Below the pieces are notes generated by a model that was given only the letters and a program-made list of their open reading frames with translations, searched no databases and was not told where the DNA came from. The translations under genes were made by a program, and so were the position numbers. Below, piece by piece: positions 46,856 through 55,352 of a DNA stretch of 64,000 nt. Location of the stretch: assembly GCA_028716525.1 (NCBI GenBank), contig JAQUPQ010000003.1, forward strand, positions 40,336 through 104,335. The letters run 5' to 3'. Numbering within the stretch: the first letter of the stretch is position 1; each line of letters opens with the position of its first letter. This DNA comes from Terriglobia bacterium. Lineage in GTDB: Bacteria; Acidobacteriota; Terriglobia; JAIQFV01.

Positions 46856-47401
46856 CTATTGGGCTTGCTGCGAGATGTCGTAGCCGCGCTCAAAGGCCTT
46901 GCGATTGAGTTCGGCGAAACGCGGCGGAACGGAAGAGACGATGGCTTGCTCCATCGCTTCGCGGCTGACCACCCCGGTCTTTCCGGCAAAGAAGCCGAGC
47001 ATGATGATGTTGGCGACAACCTTCTTGCCCATTTCTTCGGCGAGCCGAACCGCGGGAATGGAGAAGGTTTGGGGACGGACCTTGGAGATGGCGGTCGGAT
47101 CGACCAAATCTTCATCGATCAAAACCGTGCACTCGTCACTCACTTTACTGGCGAAGGTGGTGTAGGCCTCTTGCGACATCGCGACCAACACCTGGGGTGA
47201 GCTGACCTCGGGATCGTCAATTTCCTGTTCGGAAATGACCACTTGGGCGGCACAGGCGCCTCCGCGTGACTCCGGGCCATAGGCCTGCGTCATCGTGGCA
47301 TTCTTCTTATCGTAAATGGCGGCGGCTTTCCCAATGATGTATCCGGACAAGATAATACCCTGTCCTCCAAAACCCGATACCCGAATTTCTGTGCGTGACA
47401 T
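46856..47401 (-). CDS. korC: 2-oxoacid:ferredoxin oxidoreductase, gamma subunit
   Basis: 181 aa. RVSGFGGQGIILSGYIIGKA at the N-terminus and TQAYGPESRGGACAAQVVIS near 38-57 are hallmarks of the gamma subunit of pyruvate/2-oxoglutarate:ferredoxin oxidoreductases. It contributes to CoA binding and assembly with the alpha and beta subunits. It is the last gene of korDABC; a 92-base gap with a nonamer repeat separates it from korB. The exact 2-oxoacid is inferred to be 2-oxoglutarate from the four-gene order. Confidence 0.92.
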   Translation of the reverse strand: MSRTEIRVSGFGGQGIILSGYIIGKAAAIYDKKNATMTQAYGPESRGGACAAQVVISEQEIDDPEVSSPQVLVAMSQEAYTTFASKVSDECTVLIDEDLVDPTAISKVRPQTFSIPAVRLAEEMGKKVVANIIMLGFFAGKTGVVSREAMEQAIVSSVPPRFAELNRKAFERGYDISQQAQ

Positions 47402-47422
47402 GATGCTCTCCCCCGTGGATCT

Positions 47423-47490
47423 AGTCTATCCAGTCTTTCCAGTCTATCCCGTCTGTCCAGTCGGATTTGACCGGATAGACTGAATAGACT
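47423..47490. repeat. Nonanucleotide repeat between korB and korC
   Basis: AGTCTATCC, AGTCTTTCC, AGTCTATCC, CGTCTGTCC and AGTCGGATT run in 9-base phase (47423-47467). They are followed by the complementary units GGATAGACT and GAATAGACT (47473-47490), so the transcript can fold into a hairpin. Confidence 0.75.
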
Positions 47491-47493
47491 CCG

Positions 47494-48369
47494 CTACTCC
47501 GCTTCGACCATGCGGTTTTCTTGAAGACCGATATCTCCCCACATCTCCGACAGCATGTTCTGGAATGTCGGCCGTTCGGCGTCGACAAATTTTCCCACTT
47601 TGATCTTCCCGCCCAGTTCAATACCCACATCGCGAGGGTCGGCTCCGGCCAAAGTCTGCGAATTGGCTTTGAAGTACTTCATCATATCGAGACCCGTGGG
47701 AAAACCATTGCGGCTTCCGTACACCGTGGGGCAAGGTGAAATCACCTCCACAAAACAGAACCCTCGCTTGCTGAATGCTTCCTGAACGCTGCGCTTGATC
47801 TGTCGAACGTGGTAAGTTGTCCATCGAGCGACATACACGGCGCCCGCCGCGGCCGCCAAGAACGGAAGATTGAAGGGCGGTTCGTAATTGCCGTAGGGCG
47901 ACGTGGAGGTTTTGGAATGGGTGGGTGTTGTGCATCCCACCTGCCCGCCGGTCATGCCGTAGATAAAATTGTTCACGCAGATGACTTTGATGTCCATGTT
48001 GCGGCGCGCCGCGTGGATCAAATGATTGCCTCCAATCGCGAACAAATCGCCGTCTCCGCTGAACACAAACACATTCAGCTTGGGGTTGGCGAGTTTCAAT
48101 CCCGTCGCAAACGGGATGGCGCGACCATGGGTGGTATGGAACGAATCCAATTTGAGATAGCCGGCCGTACGCGCCGTGCATCCGATTCCTGAAACCACCG
48201 CCAAGTCTTCCTGGGGAATGTTCATTTCCAACAAAGCCTCGATGGTCGACCGCATGGCCGTGCCGATGCCGCATCCGGGGCACCAGATGTGAGGCAAGCG
48301 ATCCATGCGCAAAAATTGCTCCACTGCGGTTTCTTGGTCGATGGTGCCGTCTTCCAAAAGTGCGTTCAT
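47494..48369 (-). CDS. korB: 2-oxoacid:ferredoxin oxidoreductase, beta subunit (TPP-binding)
   Basis: 291 aa. WCPGCGIGT near 34-42 supplies conserved Cys. The thiamine diphosphate motif begins GDGDLFAIGGNHLIHAARRN and ends with NNFIYGMTGGQ (about 103-139). CPTVYGSRNGFP lies near 207-218. The beta subunit holds TPP and cleaves the 2-oxoacid, passing electrons to Fe-S clusters and ferredoxin. AGAGAGG precedes ATG 48369. It lies 35 bases after korA in the same operon. Confidence 0.95.
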   Translation of the reverse strand: MNALLEDGTIDQETAVEQFLRMDRLPHIWCPGCGIGTAMRSTIEALLEMNIPQEDLAVVSGIGCTARTAGYLKLDSFHTTHGRAIPFATGLKLANPKLNVFVFSGDGDLFAIGGNHLIHAARRNMDIKVICVNNFIYGMTGGQVGCTTPTHSKTSTSPYGNYEPPFNLPFLAAAAGAVYVARWTTYHVRQIKRSVQEAFSKRGFCFVEVISPCPTVYGSRNGFPTGLDMMKYFKANSQTLAGADPRDVGIELGGKIKVGKFVDAERPTFQNMLSEMWGDIGLQENRMVEAE

Positions 48370-48404
48370 AAAAATCCTCTCTGCGGGGCTCCTGAAATCG
48401 CTTC

Positions 48405-49598
48405 TTACTGGGCCGACAACGCCGGAACCTGTCTTTTTACTCTCAGCTTAAGCGTGCTCTCAATCACCGAAAGCACTTTTTCAGGATGATGAATGTCTCC
48501 GCCGGCATGAGTGACCGGAACCGTCAAGGCGTGCCCGGCCGCGCAACGTTCCACTTCGCGCGCCATCTGCCCGAAATTGATTTCCGGCACGACAAAGGCT
48601 TCCACGCGATGGGCCAGTTCAAGAATCTGCTTTTCCGGGAACGGCCAGGCGGTAATCAATCGCAAGAACCCAACGCGCAGACCTTTGGCCCGGGCCATGG
48701 CCACGGCGCTTTTGGCCGTGCGCGCCGAAATGCCGTACGAAACCACAATCACGTCGGCGTCGTCCACAAAACGCTCTTCCAGCTTGATAATCCGATCGAC
48801 GTTGACTCGAACTTTATCGACCAGCCGGCGCACCAGCTTCTCCTGGGCTTCAGCGGTGATGACCGGATATCCTTTTTCGTTGTGGGTCAAACCGGTCACG
48901 TGAATAAAATACCCCTCGCCGGCATTGCACATCTCCGGAACAAGATCTTCGGTGGGTTGAAAAGGCTTGTAGGATTCCTTGGGCACGGTGGGCTTACGCC
49001 GCTCCACCAAACGGATATCCGCGAGCCGGGGGATGGTCACCTTCTCCGTCATGTGGCCGACGACTTCGTCGCTCATCACCAGAACCGGCATTCGGAAAGT
49101 TTCCGACAAATTAAAAGCTTCGATGGTCAAATCGAAACATTCCTGGGGTGACTGTGGGGCCAGCGCAATGACTTCATAATCTCCGTGAGACCCCCAGCGC
49201 GCCTGCATCATGTCGGCCTGGCCGACCAAGGTGGGCAGTCCGGTGGACGGTCCGCCGCGCTGAACGTTCACCACGACGCACGGCGTCTCGGTCATCAAGC
49301 CCAGACCGAAATTTTCCATCATCAAACTGAATCCCGGTCCCGAGGTCGAAGTCATGGACTTCACTCCCCCCCAGGAGCCGCCCAGAATCGCGCTCATCGA
49401 TGCGATTTCATCTTCCATCTGAATAAACACGCCGCCCACTTCGGGAAGGCGCTTCGACATCCGTTCCGCAATCTCCGTCGCCGGCGTGATGGGATATCCG
49501 GCAAAGAAGCGGCAGCCGGCCGCCAGTGCGCCCTCCGCACAGGCCCAGTCGCCGTTTACAAAATGTTCTCCGGTTAGAACGCCTCGTTCTTTACTCAT
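48405..49598 (-). CDS. korA: 2-oxoacid:ferredoxin oxidoreductase, alpha subunit
   Basis: 397 aa. NGDWACAEGALAAGCRFFAGYPITPATEIAE at the N-terminus, MEDEIASMSAILGGSWGGVKSMTSTSGPGFSLM near 57-89 and RGGPSTGLPT near 114-123 are diagnostic of KorA. It provides the second half of the TPP site and the substrate pocket. The start overlaps the korD stop by 4 bases (ATGA), giving translational coupling. Together with KorB, KorC and KorD it links the TCA cycle, possibly in the reductive direction, to ferredoxin. Confidence 0.95.
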   Translation of the reverse strand: MSKERGVLTGEHFVNGDWACAEGALAAGCRFFAGYPITPATEIAERMSKRLPEVGGVFIQMEDEIASMSAILGGSWGGVKSMTSTSGPGFSLMMENFGLGLMTETPCVVVNVQRGGPSTGLPTLVGQADMMQARWGSHGDYEVIALAPQSPQECFDLTIEAFNLSETFRMPVLVMSDEVVGHMTEKVTIPRLADIRLVERRKPTVPKESYKPFQPTEDLVPEMCNAGEGYFIHVTGLTHNEKGYPVITAEAQEKLVRRLVDKVRVNVDRIIKLEERFVDDADVIVVSYGISARTAKSAVAMARAKGLRVGFLRLITAWPFPEKQILELAHRVEAFVVPEINFGQMAREVERCAAGHALTVPVTHAGGDIHHPEKVLSVIESTLKLRVKRQVPALSAQ

Positions 49599-49906
49599 GA
49601 TCGCGCCACCTCTTTCTGGCCGGTGGCTTTTGCGGAGGCTTTTTTCTCCGCGGCACCCGCAGGCGTATAGATCGCAAACTCGGGGCAGTAGTATTCACAC
49701 AGTTTGCAATCGCTGCACGCCATGGCATCCTTGACCGCCGGAGGGTGATAGCCTTTTTTGTTGAAATCTTTTGCCTCCACCAAGACATGCTTGGGACAAA
49801 ACTCGATGCAGAAGGCACAGCCCTTGCATAAATCTTTCACGATGGCCAGACGGCCCTCCAAGATTTCAATCTGGGCGTCGGGTGAAAGTTGGGAATAAGG
49901 AATCAT
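49595..49906 (-). CDS. korD: 2-oxoacid:ferredoxin oxidoreductase, delta (ferredoxin) subunit
   Basis: 103 aa. Two [4Fe-4S] motifs are complete: CKGCAFCIEFCP near 31-42 and CSDCKLCEYYCP near 63-74. It shuttles electrons from KorAB to free ferredoxin. The C-terminal 25 residues are Ala/Lys-rich. It is the first gene of the operon; the 500 bases upstream to the CDGSH gene should contain the promoter. Confidence 0.93.
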   Translation of the reverse strand: MIPYSQLSPDAQIEILEGRLAIVKDLCKGCAFCIEFCPKHVLVEAKDFNKKGYHPPAVKDAMACSDCKLCEYYCPEFAIYTPAGAAEKKASAKATGQKEVARS

Positions 49907-50406
49907 GCCGTTTTTACCTCATGGAAAATTGCGTTCGGCCTGAAAAGCTCACGTTCAGGATATTTCTTGAGAATGCTTTCACAAATTGTCATGACGTTCG
50001 ATGCGTTCCGCTGTCCATTCGAGGCGCGCGGCTCCCCGCGGTGCCCACTGCGAATGAAATCACGGAGTCACGGCGGGTAACGATTCTTTCAGAAAAGCTC
50101 CAGCGCCTCAGACCAGAGATTGGAAAAATTAGAGGGATTCAATCTGCAGTGTTGGCTCAAACATCAAACTGGTTTGATATGCGGTACGGAACAGCCTCCT
50201 GGAAATTCCTGCCTCTAAAGTCTCCTCGCTTGCGGATCGGGCCCCACCAGCTTGCGACCACGATCCTAAAATTTCACAACCATGCTATCATACCGTTTAT
50301 GCGACAATGCAAGAGAATAATGCCCCTCAAAAGAAGGTGATTCTAAAATTGTATCAGTGTCATTCAATTTTTGGATTCCCGCTTTTTATCTTGAAAGGAA
50401 AATTTC
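49907..50406. other. Intergenic region upstream of korDABC
   Basis: 500 bases. The plus strand is open over part of it, but that frame begins inside korD and lacks a ribosome site or family features. I see no structured RNA. Confidence 0.5.
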
Positions 50407-50607
50407 ATGGCCCGAAAAGTCATCCACGAAGCTCAAAGCCCGATTCAGGTAGGTGAACAGTGGGTATGCCGGTGCGGCCTTTCGAAAAACTGGAAGGGGC
50501 CGGATCCTCAACCGTGGTGCGACGGCTCGCATAAACGGACCCGGGACGAAGAACCCGGAAAACTTTACGAATACAAAGAAGACGGAAGCCGCACTGAAGT
50601 GAAGTAG
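50407..50607 (+). CDS. CDGSH iron-sulfur domain protein
   Basis: 66 aa. The single CDGSH motif is complete: Cys21 and Cys23 (CRC), Cys38 and His42 in CDGSH, which bind a [2Fe-2S] cluster with the 3Cys-1His geometry of mitoNEET. WVCRCGLSKNWKGPDPQPWC has the usual spacing. AAAGGAAAATTTC precedes ATG 50407. Such small bacterial proteins are thought to act in redox sensing or Fe-S transfer; the partner is unknown. Confidence 0.93.
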   Translation: MARKVIHEAQSPIQVGEQWVCRCGLSKNWKGPDPQPWCDGSHKRTRDEEPGKLYEYKEDGSRTEVK

Positions 50608-50941
50608 ACGCTGGGGGCCGGCCATCCCCGCCGAGACCGCCCCGCTAAGCGTATGGGGTGTTCACTGCACATCCATAGAGATCGCGCAGAGAGTTTTCAG
50701 GTCATTTTTACGGAGAGGTGTTCCCCCGGCACCTGTTTCTGCGCCGCAGCCTCAGATTTGAGAATTGGCGATGATTCCATTAGAATCGAGCGGCTGATTT
50801 TCAGGAGCTTTGTCCGCACGCTGAGCCGATTGTGGAAGTCCAGATATTCACGGCACCTGCTGCTTTCGAATTTTGATGGTTCATTGTAGCGCCTTCGATT
50901 ATTGATACAATTTCATCCCGTCCAACCAAAGGAGTCTCATC
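50608..50941. other. Intergenic region
   Basis: 334 bases between two plus-strand genes. No gene, repeat or hairpin of note; the M20 dipeptidase promoter is presumably near its 3' end. Confidence 0.4.
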
Positions 50942-52318
50942 ATGCCCCTTCCCGCTTCTGCATTTAACGCTCTCGATACCTATGTCCAAGATTCACGCCA
51001 AGACTTTGAAGACATGCTGGGTCAGCTAGTCGAGGTCCCATCGATCAGCATGGATCCTTCGCACAAATCCGACATTCAGCGCTGCGCCGTCATGGCCGGA
51101 CAATACCTGCAGAACTTCGGTTTCCAGGTAGAAATCGTCGCCACGCCCGGCAATCCCGTGGTGTTTGGTGAATTCCATGCCGGAGACAACTACCCCACCA
51201 TCGCGATCTACAATCACCTCGACGTGCAGCCGGCGCAAGAGCCGGAATGGCGCAAAGATCCCTTCACTTTTGTGATCGACGGCGACCGCTACGACGGACG
51301 CGGCTCCACCGACGATAAAGGCCCTGCCATGACCGCCCTGTTCGGGACCAAATACGCCATCGACAACGGCTTTCCCGTTAACATCAAATTGATCTGGGAA
51401 TTGGAAGAAGAAAGCGGCAGCCCCAGCTTTGAATCGTTCATCAAGAACAATCTGGCGAAGGTGAAGGCCGACGTGGTGGCCGTGAGCGACACCATTTGGA
51501 TTTCGCGCGGCCAGCCCGCCATTCCCTACGGACTGCGAGGCCTTCAAGGCATGACGCTGCATTTGGAAACTCATGCCACCGACATTCATTCCGGCACCAC
51601 CGGCGGTGTGGCCCGCAACCCCATCGGCGAGTTGTGCAAGGTGATCGCCGAATGCTACGACGCCTCCACCGGGAAAGTAAAAATTCCGGGCTTTTACAAA
51701 GACGTCAAGGCGGCCACGGCTGCTGAGATCAAGAGTTTTTTGGACTCCGGTTTCACGCTCAAGAAGTTCATGGCCGCGCACAAAATGAAATCCACACGCA
51801 AGCTGACGACCGCCCAGGCGCTCAAAGCGATCTTTGCCATGCCGACCTTCGAAGTGCATGGGATGGTAGGCGGTTATACCGGGCCCGGCGTGAAAACGGT
51901 CATCCCACCGCGAGCTGAAGCCAAGATTTCCATGCGGCTGGTCCCGAATATGACCACCAGCAAGACGTTCAGGCTTGCGGAGAAGTTTATCAAGTCCCGC
52001 AACAAAGACATCAAGATTGTCCGCGAAAACGCGCTGGAACCGTATCTCGGTCCGTTTACGGGACCGTACGCTGATGCCGGCCGTCGAGCTATGGAATTTG
52101 GATTTGGCAAGAAGCCCGCTTTTACGCGTGAGGGCGGATCCATCGGCGCCGTCGTCACGATGAAGAATTATCTCAAAGTACCGATCGTCTTTCTTGGTCT
52201 GTCGCTGCCGGAACACGGCTATCACGCGCCCAACGAGAATTACGATTGGGGCCAAGCCTCCGGCGGCATGAAAATGTTCGCGAAATATTTTGCAGAAATT
52301 GCGGACATGAAAAGCTGA
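50942..52318 (+). CDS. M20-family dipeptidase
   Basis: 458 aa. Zinc ligands and catalytic residues of the M20 clan are visible: [10 protein letters not shown] near 91-100 (His, Asp), [18 protein letters not shown] near 119-136 (Asp), EEESGSP near 154-160 (catalytic Glu and ligand Glu) and [12 protein letters not shown] near 422-433 (last His). A lid domain with [18 protein letters not shown] lies near 212-229. It has no signal peptide and should cleave dipeptides or acylated amino acids in the cytoplasm. AAGGAG precedes ATG 50942. Confidence 0.94.
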   Translation: MPLPASAFNALDTYVQDSRQDFEDMLGQLVEVPSISMDPSHKSDIQRCAVMAGQYLQNFGFQVEIVATPGNPVVFGEFHAGDNYPTIAIYNHLDVQPAQEPEWRKDPFTFVIDGDRYDGRGSTDDKGPAMTALFGTKYAIDNGFPVNIKLIWELEEESGSPSFESFIKNNLAKVKADVVAVSDTIWISRGQPAIPYGLRGLQGMTLHLETHATDIHSGTTGGVARNPIGELCKVIAECYDASTGKVKIPGFYKDVKAATAAEIKSFLDSGFTLKKFMAAHKMKSTRKLTTAQALKAIFAMPTFEVHGMVGGYTGPGVKTVIPPRAEAKISMRLVPNMTTSKTFRLAEKFIKSRNKDIKIVRENALEPYLGPFTGPYADAGRRAMEFGFGKKPAFTREGGSIGAVVTMKNYLKVPIVFLGLSLPEHGYHAPNENYDWGQASGGMKMFAKYFAEIADMKS

Positions 52319-52348
52319 TTGGGTGGCGCTCGCCCCGATACATCGGGG

Positions 52349-52532
52349 TTGGTAGCCGGGATGTCCGCGGTTTGGACATCCCGGGAACTTTGCGGAATGT
52401 GAGAGTCGGTAGCGCCGGTCGTTCTTTAGGCCGGCGGCTTTTCGTTGGTAGTCGGAATGTCTGCGGTTTGGACATCCCGGGAACTTTGTGGAACGCAAGA
52501 GCGGATAGCCCCGGCTGTTTTTAGGCCAGGGG
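52349..52532. repeat. Two tandem copies of a 96-bp hairpin repeat
   Basis: Copy 1 (52349-52444) and copy 2 (52445-52532) both begin TTGGTAG and share GCGGTTTGGACATCCCGGGA followed by ACTTTG, then a GGCTGTT/GGTCGTT...AGGCC hairpin. The GGTAGC and TAGGCC motifs link them to the MITE-like element at 41983-42125. Confidence 0.8.
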
Positions 52533-52773
52533 ATGATGGAATGAAGACAGCTTGGATCCATCTTGCCCGCACGAAACTCCCCGACCCTGACATCAAATTG
52601 TTGCACCCTCTCTCGCCCACTGAGGCGGGTTTCCATTCCATAGCCAGGTTCCCCCACGCCCAAGCGTGGGGCGACGACTATTCTGTCCCGATGCATCGGG
52701 GCTGGATCGACTCATGCTCCAAGATTCTTTGTCCCAAATCTCACTGAAGGGAATGCAAGCGCACAATAGAATC

Positions 52774-53160
52774 AAATGCCCCTTGGGGCATGGAATATCC
52801 GTAGCCTGAGGCGTAAGCCTCAGGTCGCTTAAGACCTGCGATTCGGTAGCTCCCGCAGGGAGCGGCATAGTTTCAGATCTCAGCATTCAAAAAGAATCAC
52901 AAGACAGAAATCCCCAAGAGCCTCAAAAAACAAATCCCCGCAGGGGATGACATAATCGTAGCCTGAGGCGTAAGCCTCAGGTCGCTTAAGACCTGCGACC
53001 CGGTAGCTCCCGAAGGGAGCGGCATAGTTTCAGATCTCAGCAAACAAAAAGAATCACGAGACAGAAATCCCCAAGAGCCACAAAAATCAAATCCCCGAAA
53101 GGGGATGACATAATCGTAGCCTGAGGCGCAAGCCTCAGGTCACTGATCCGCGCGAACGTC
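52774..53160. repeat. Tandem array of a 157-bp triple-hairpin module
   Basis: Units start at 52774, 52932 and 53089 (third partial). Each has hairpin 1 ATCCCCGCAGGGGATGA (or a variant) and hairpin 2 GTAGCCTGAGGCGTAAGCCT ending CAGGTC. The first two also have hairpin 3 AGCTCCCGCAGGGAGCGGCA and a linker with AAGAATCAC. A fourth copy lies at 62071-62166 beyond the integron. Confidence 0.9.
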
Positions 53161-53207
53161 AAGCATGTCGCTGAAAAACCGAATTTCCAGGGAGGCAATG
53201 GGGCCAT

Positions 53208-53356
53208 GGAGTGCGCCCCGACGTGTCGGGGCGCTTTGGATGGTGGTTCGCAACTCCTTGATCCCGGTCATGCCATTCCTAGCGGCTCTCTTTTCAATTC
53301 GAGAATCCAAAGCGGCGTCGCGTCCGCCACCGGCGGACTTGCCGCCGCACTCCATA
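53208..53356. repeat. Inverted repeat of GGAGTGCG...CGCTTTGGAT type
   Basis: GGAGTGCG followed by a GCCCCGACGTGTCGGGGC hairpin and GCTTTGGAT (53207-53240) faces CCAAAGCGGCGTCGCG and CCGCCGCACTCCA (53310-53356). This is a common dispersed hairpin in environmental genomes. It lies where the integron array ends. Confidence 0.7.
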
Positions 53357-53391
53357 ATCTGTTTTTCAGCAACCAGATGAAGGGTGCTGGC

Positions 53392-53772
53392 CTATCTCGA
53401 CGCCGTTGTGTCCGCGCGAAAGGAGCGCCATAGTGCGCGAAAGGCGAGAATGGCCGTAAACGACCCAGCCACCCCCAATGCGAAGAGTGTCCACACAAAG
53501 AAGAAGCCCCAGCGCGTAGCCCTTGGCCCCACCGTGTGCAGGTATGGCATGGCCGCCGCTGCCACGCCACCGAGAAGCATGATGAGAAACCCGACACGCC
53601 TACCCGCCAGCTCCACAGTGCCATAGAGCATTGTTAGCATGATGACAAGTAGAATCGTCACATCGCTCGGAGACATACCGTTGCTCTGATGTAGCGCATC
53701 GTGCGTCAGGTGAAACGTTGTGAGCACAATGGTGAGCAAGGACGAGATGGTTAGCGCAAGGTGCGATTTCAT
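53392..53772 (-). CDS. Cassette 11: small four-helix membrane protein
   Basis: 126 aa from ATG 53772. Four hydrophobic segments at about 5-22, 35-52, 57-76 and 85-110 (SSLLTIVLTTFHL, VTILLVIMLTMLYGTVELA, GFLIMLLGGVAAAAMPYL, FFFVWTLFALGVAGSFTAIL) fill most of the protein, and the end is basic. It is the last cassette gene; no attC follows it, and the array ends in dispersed repeats. The frame is open upstream to the attC border, so a longer start is possible. Function unknown. Confidence 0.7.
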   Translation of the reverse strand: MKSHLALTISSLLTIVLTTFHLTHDALHQSNGMSPSDVTILLVIMLTMLYGTVELAGRRVGFLIMLLGGVAAAAMPYLHTVGPRATRWGFFFVWTLFALGVAGSFTAILAFRALWRSFRADTTASR

Positions 53773-53853
53773 ATGCGTTGGAGTCGTTGCCAGTGTGAAG
53801 TCACGATGTGCCGTCCTCTGGTGCCGGTCGGGAACGTGGCGCGACCCGTTGGC

Positions 53854-53922
53854 ACCTGACGACCAGCGCGTCACCCCGTCCCCCAATCTTAATGGGGGAT
53901 CGGGTGCACGCGCGGGTTAGGC
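53854..53922 (-). other. attC site K
   Basis: 69 bp. On the minus strand R'' GCCTAAC (53922-53916) and R' GTCAGGT, a degenerate GTTAGGT. The arms CCCGATCCCCCATTAAG and ATTGGGGGACGGGG fold on each other. Nearly identical to sites J and G. Confidence 0.85.
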
Positions 53923-53948
53923 CGCTAAAGTTCTCAATAAACAAGTGC

Positions 53949-53977
53949 TTGACGTTATGACGTTAAAGTGTCACAAT
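53949..53977 (+). promoter_or_regulatory. Promoter and operator of the toxin-antitoxin cassette
   Basis: TTGACG (53949-53954), 17 bases, CACAAT (53972-53977). Overlapping the -35 are two tandem copies of TGACGTTA (53950-53957, 53958-53965), a likely binding site for the ribbon-helix-helix antitoxin. Confidence 0.6.
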
Positions 53978-53983
53978 TTAATC

Positions 53984-54214
53984 ATGAGTGATTTAAGACG
54001 TTCCACCATATATCTTGATCCCAATCTTCGCAAGGCGCTCCGCGTGAAAGCTGTCGAAACGGAGCAAAGCATGTCGCAGTTAGTGAATGCCGCTATCCGA
54101 CGCAGTCTGCAGGAAGATGTGCAAGACCTAGCGGTCTTTGACGCGCGCGCCAAAGAGCCGAACTTGGTATTCGAAACTGTGCTCAAAGATCTGAAACGTC
54201 GTGGCAAACTATAA
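53984..54214 (+). CDS. Cassette 10: ribbon-helix-helix antitoxin
   Basis: 76 aa from ATG 53984. RRSTIYLDPNLRKALRVKAVETEQSMSQLVNAAIRRSL is the ribbon-helix-helix DNA-binding unit (about 5-43). The C-terminal half (VFDARAKEPNLVFETVLKDLKRRGKL) should wrap the toxin. It overlaps the toxin by 14 bases. The pair runs on the plus strand, against all other cassette genes, and has its own promoter. That is usual for toxin-antitoxin cassettes, which are thought to stabilise arrays. Confidence 0.9.
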   Translation: MSDLRRSTIYLDPNLRKALRVKAVETEQSMSQLVNAAIRRSLQEDVQDLAVFDARAKEPNLVFETVLKDLKRRGKL

Positions 54215-54458
54215 ACTCCTCATCAAACCGTCCGCGGCCAAAGAGTTGGAAGCCCTGCCCCTCAAGATTCGAAAGCAAATTGCGAATCGGATTCAACGCC
54301 TCAGCAGCGAACCACGTCCGTTCGGCCATGAAAAGCTGTCCGGCCAGGACAAATTTCGCATTCGTCAAGGCGATTACCGCATCCTCTATGCCATCCATGA
54401 CGCCGAAGGCGCGATTGTTATCGTGAAGATCGGTCATCGTCGTGAAGTATACCGATAA
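54201..54458 (+). CDS. Cassette 10: RelE/ParE-superfamily toxin
   Basis: 85 aa from GTG 54201, within the antitoxin 3' end. YKLLIKPSAAKELEALPLKIRKQIANRIQRL and the C-terminal RIRQGDYRILYAIHDAEGAIVIVKIGHRREVYR follow the RelE fold, with basic residues and a final Tyr in the positions used by mRNA-cleaving members. The gene ends 10 bases before attC J. Confidence 0.93.
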   Translation: MANYKLLIKPSAAKELEALPLKIRKQIANRIQRLSSEPRPFGHEKLSGQDKFRIRQGDYRILYAIHDAEGAIVIVKIGHRREVYR

Positions 54459-54467
54459 ACGATGTTG

Positions 54468-54538
54468 GCCGAACGACCAGCGCGTCACCCCGTCCCCCAA
54501 TCTTAATGGAGGGGATCGGGTGCACGCGCGGGTTAGCA
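54468..54538 (-). other. attC site J
   Basis: 71 bp. R'' TGCTAAC (54538-54532), R' GTTCGGC (54474-54468). Expected R'' from the border of cassette 9 is GGCTAAC, one base different. Inner arms as in K and G, with two extra bases in one arm. Confidence 0.82.
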
Positions 54539-54566
54539 AGTTACGTTTACGAACTCAGTTTAATAC

Positions 54567-55172
54567 CTATTGGGTGCGGTTCAGACTGCGGATAATGAGG
54601 AAGCACAGAGCACCCCCTAGGGCCAAAGCCAAAAGAACCATCCCGATCAATGGTTGTTGAATGATCCCAAAGATCAATAGGAGCAGAAGAGGAAGACCAA
54701 GCCGGATGATCGTAGGGAGCCTCTTGTCCAGTTCGCTCGGTTCTCCTCTTCCAGCCGCAAACAGCAGGGAAAGCGTGTAGATGCCCATGGCAATACTTAA
54801 TATCTTGGCGAGAATTGTGTGGGGCTGGCTGAGAAAAATAGGGAACCAGAGGCAAAACATGGCGAGGTAACCAAGCATGTATTTGAGGAACCAAGGCCTT
54901 GTGGGTGACCCCAGCCACCATTTCCGCTTCTCATCCTCGACCTCGGCTTCAAGACCAAAGCCCCTTAACTTGCTGACGAAGAGCTTTGCCGCGCGATCCT
55001 CCCCCAAGTCAAAAAAGGCATCGATGGGCCTGCCTTTCATCAAGCGGTCGATCGACTCCTTCGCTTCCACCGAGTCCATTCCGGCTTCAGTCTTGAGCAG
55101 CTCCACGAGGGACAAAGGGGGCCCGCCGGGCCGCACATCAGTTCGCCACCCCTTGACGCTGACAATGGGCAT
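54567..55172 (-). CDS. Cassette 9: membrane protein with an N-terminal soluble segment
   Basis: 201 aa. Residues 1-85 are soluble and charged, with VELLKTEAGMDSVEAKESIDRLMKGRPI, resembling a ribosomal-L7/L12-C-like or SHOCT-like helical pair; this is uncertain. They are followed by helices at about 97-115, 120-138, 155-172 and 173-192. No family is recognised. It lies between attC J and attC I, 50 bases from the border. Start codon choice is by frame; no strong ribosome site. Confidence 0.75.
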   Translation of the reverse strand: MPIVSVKGWRTDVRPGGPPLSLVELLKTEAGMDSVEAKESIDRLMKGRPIDAFFDLGEDRAAKLFVSKLRGFGLEAEVEDEKRKWWLGSPTRPWFLKYMLGYLAMFCLWFPIFLSQPHTILAKILSIAMGIYTLSLLFAAGRGEPSELDKRLPTIIRLGLPLLLLLIFGIIQQPLIGMVLLALALGGALCFLIIRSLNRTQ

Positions 55173-55222
55173 TGCCTTCCCTCAATTTCCAGCTTCTTAT
55201 ATCTGATGGGCAACTACTGTCT

Positions 55223-55318
55223 GGCTAACGCCAGAACTGAGCGCCACGGGCGGCCCAGTGCATCCATATTGTCAACTGACGTGGCCCGACCACGTTTGCT
55301 CCAGTGGCCTTGTTAGCC
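55223..55318 (-). other. attC site I
   Basis: 96 bp. R'' GGCTAAC (55318-55312), R' GTTAGCC (55229-55223). R'' is the exact complement of the border core of cassette 8. The arms GGCCACTGGAGC and GCTCAGTTCTGG can pair. Confidence 0.9.
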
Positions 55319-55352
55319 AGCCCACTTGCAACGATATATGAATGCGACGGCA

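Larger units (their letters stand above)
52319..53391. other. Repeat-rich gene-free island left of the integron
   Basis: 1.07 kb without genes between the M20 dipeptidase and the first cassette gene. It contains a 96-bp direct repeat, a 157-bp tandem hairpin module and an inverted repeat, listed separately, plus simple hairpins such as GCCCCGATACATCGGGGC-type strings near 52331 and 52684. Confidence 0.85.

Noticed and set aside
49771..50340. A 189-aa plus-strand protein
   Set aside because: It starts inside korD on the other strand, has no ribosome site and reads like translated non-coding sequence.
52774..53160. CRISPR-like spaced repeats
   Set aside because: Units are 157 bp, contain three hairpins and have nearly identical intervening sequence; there are no unique spacers and no cas genes.
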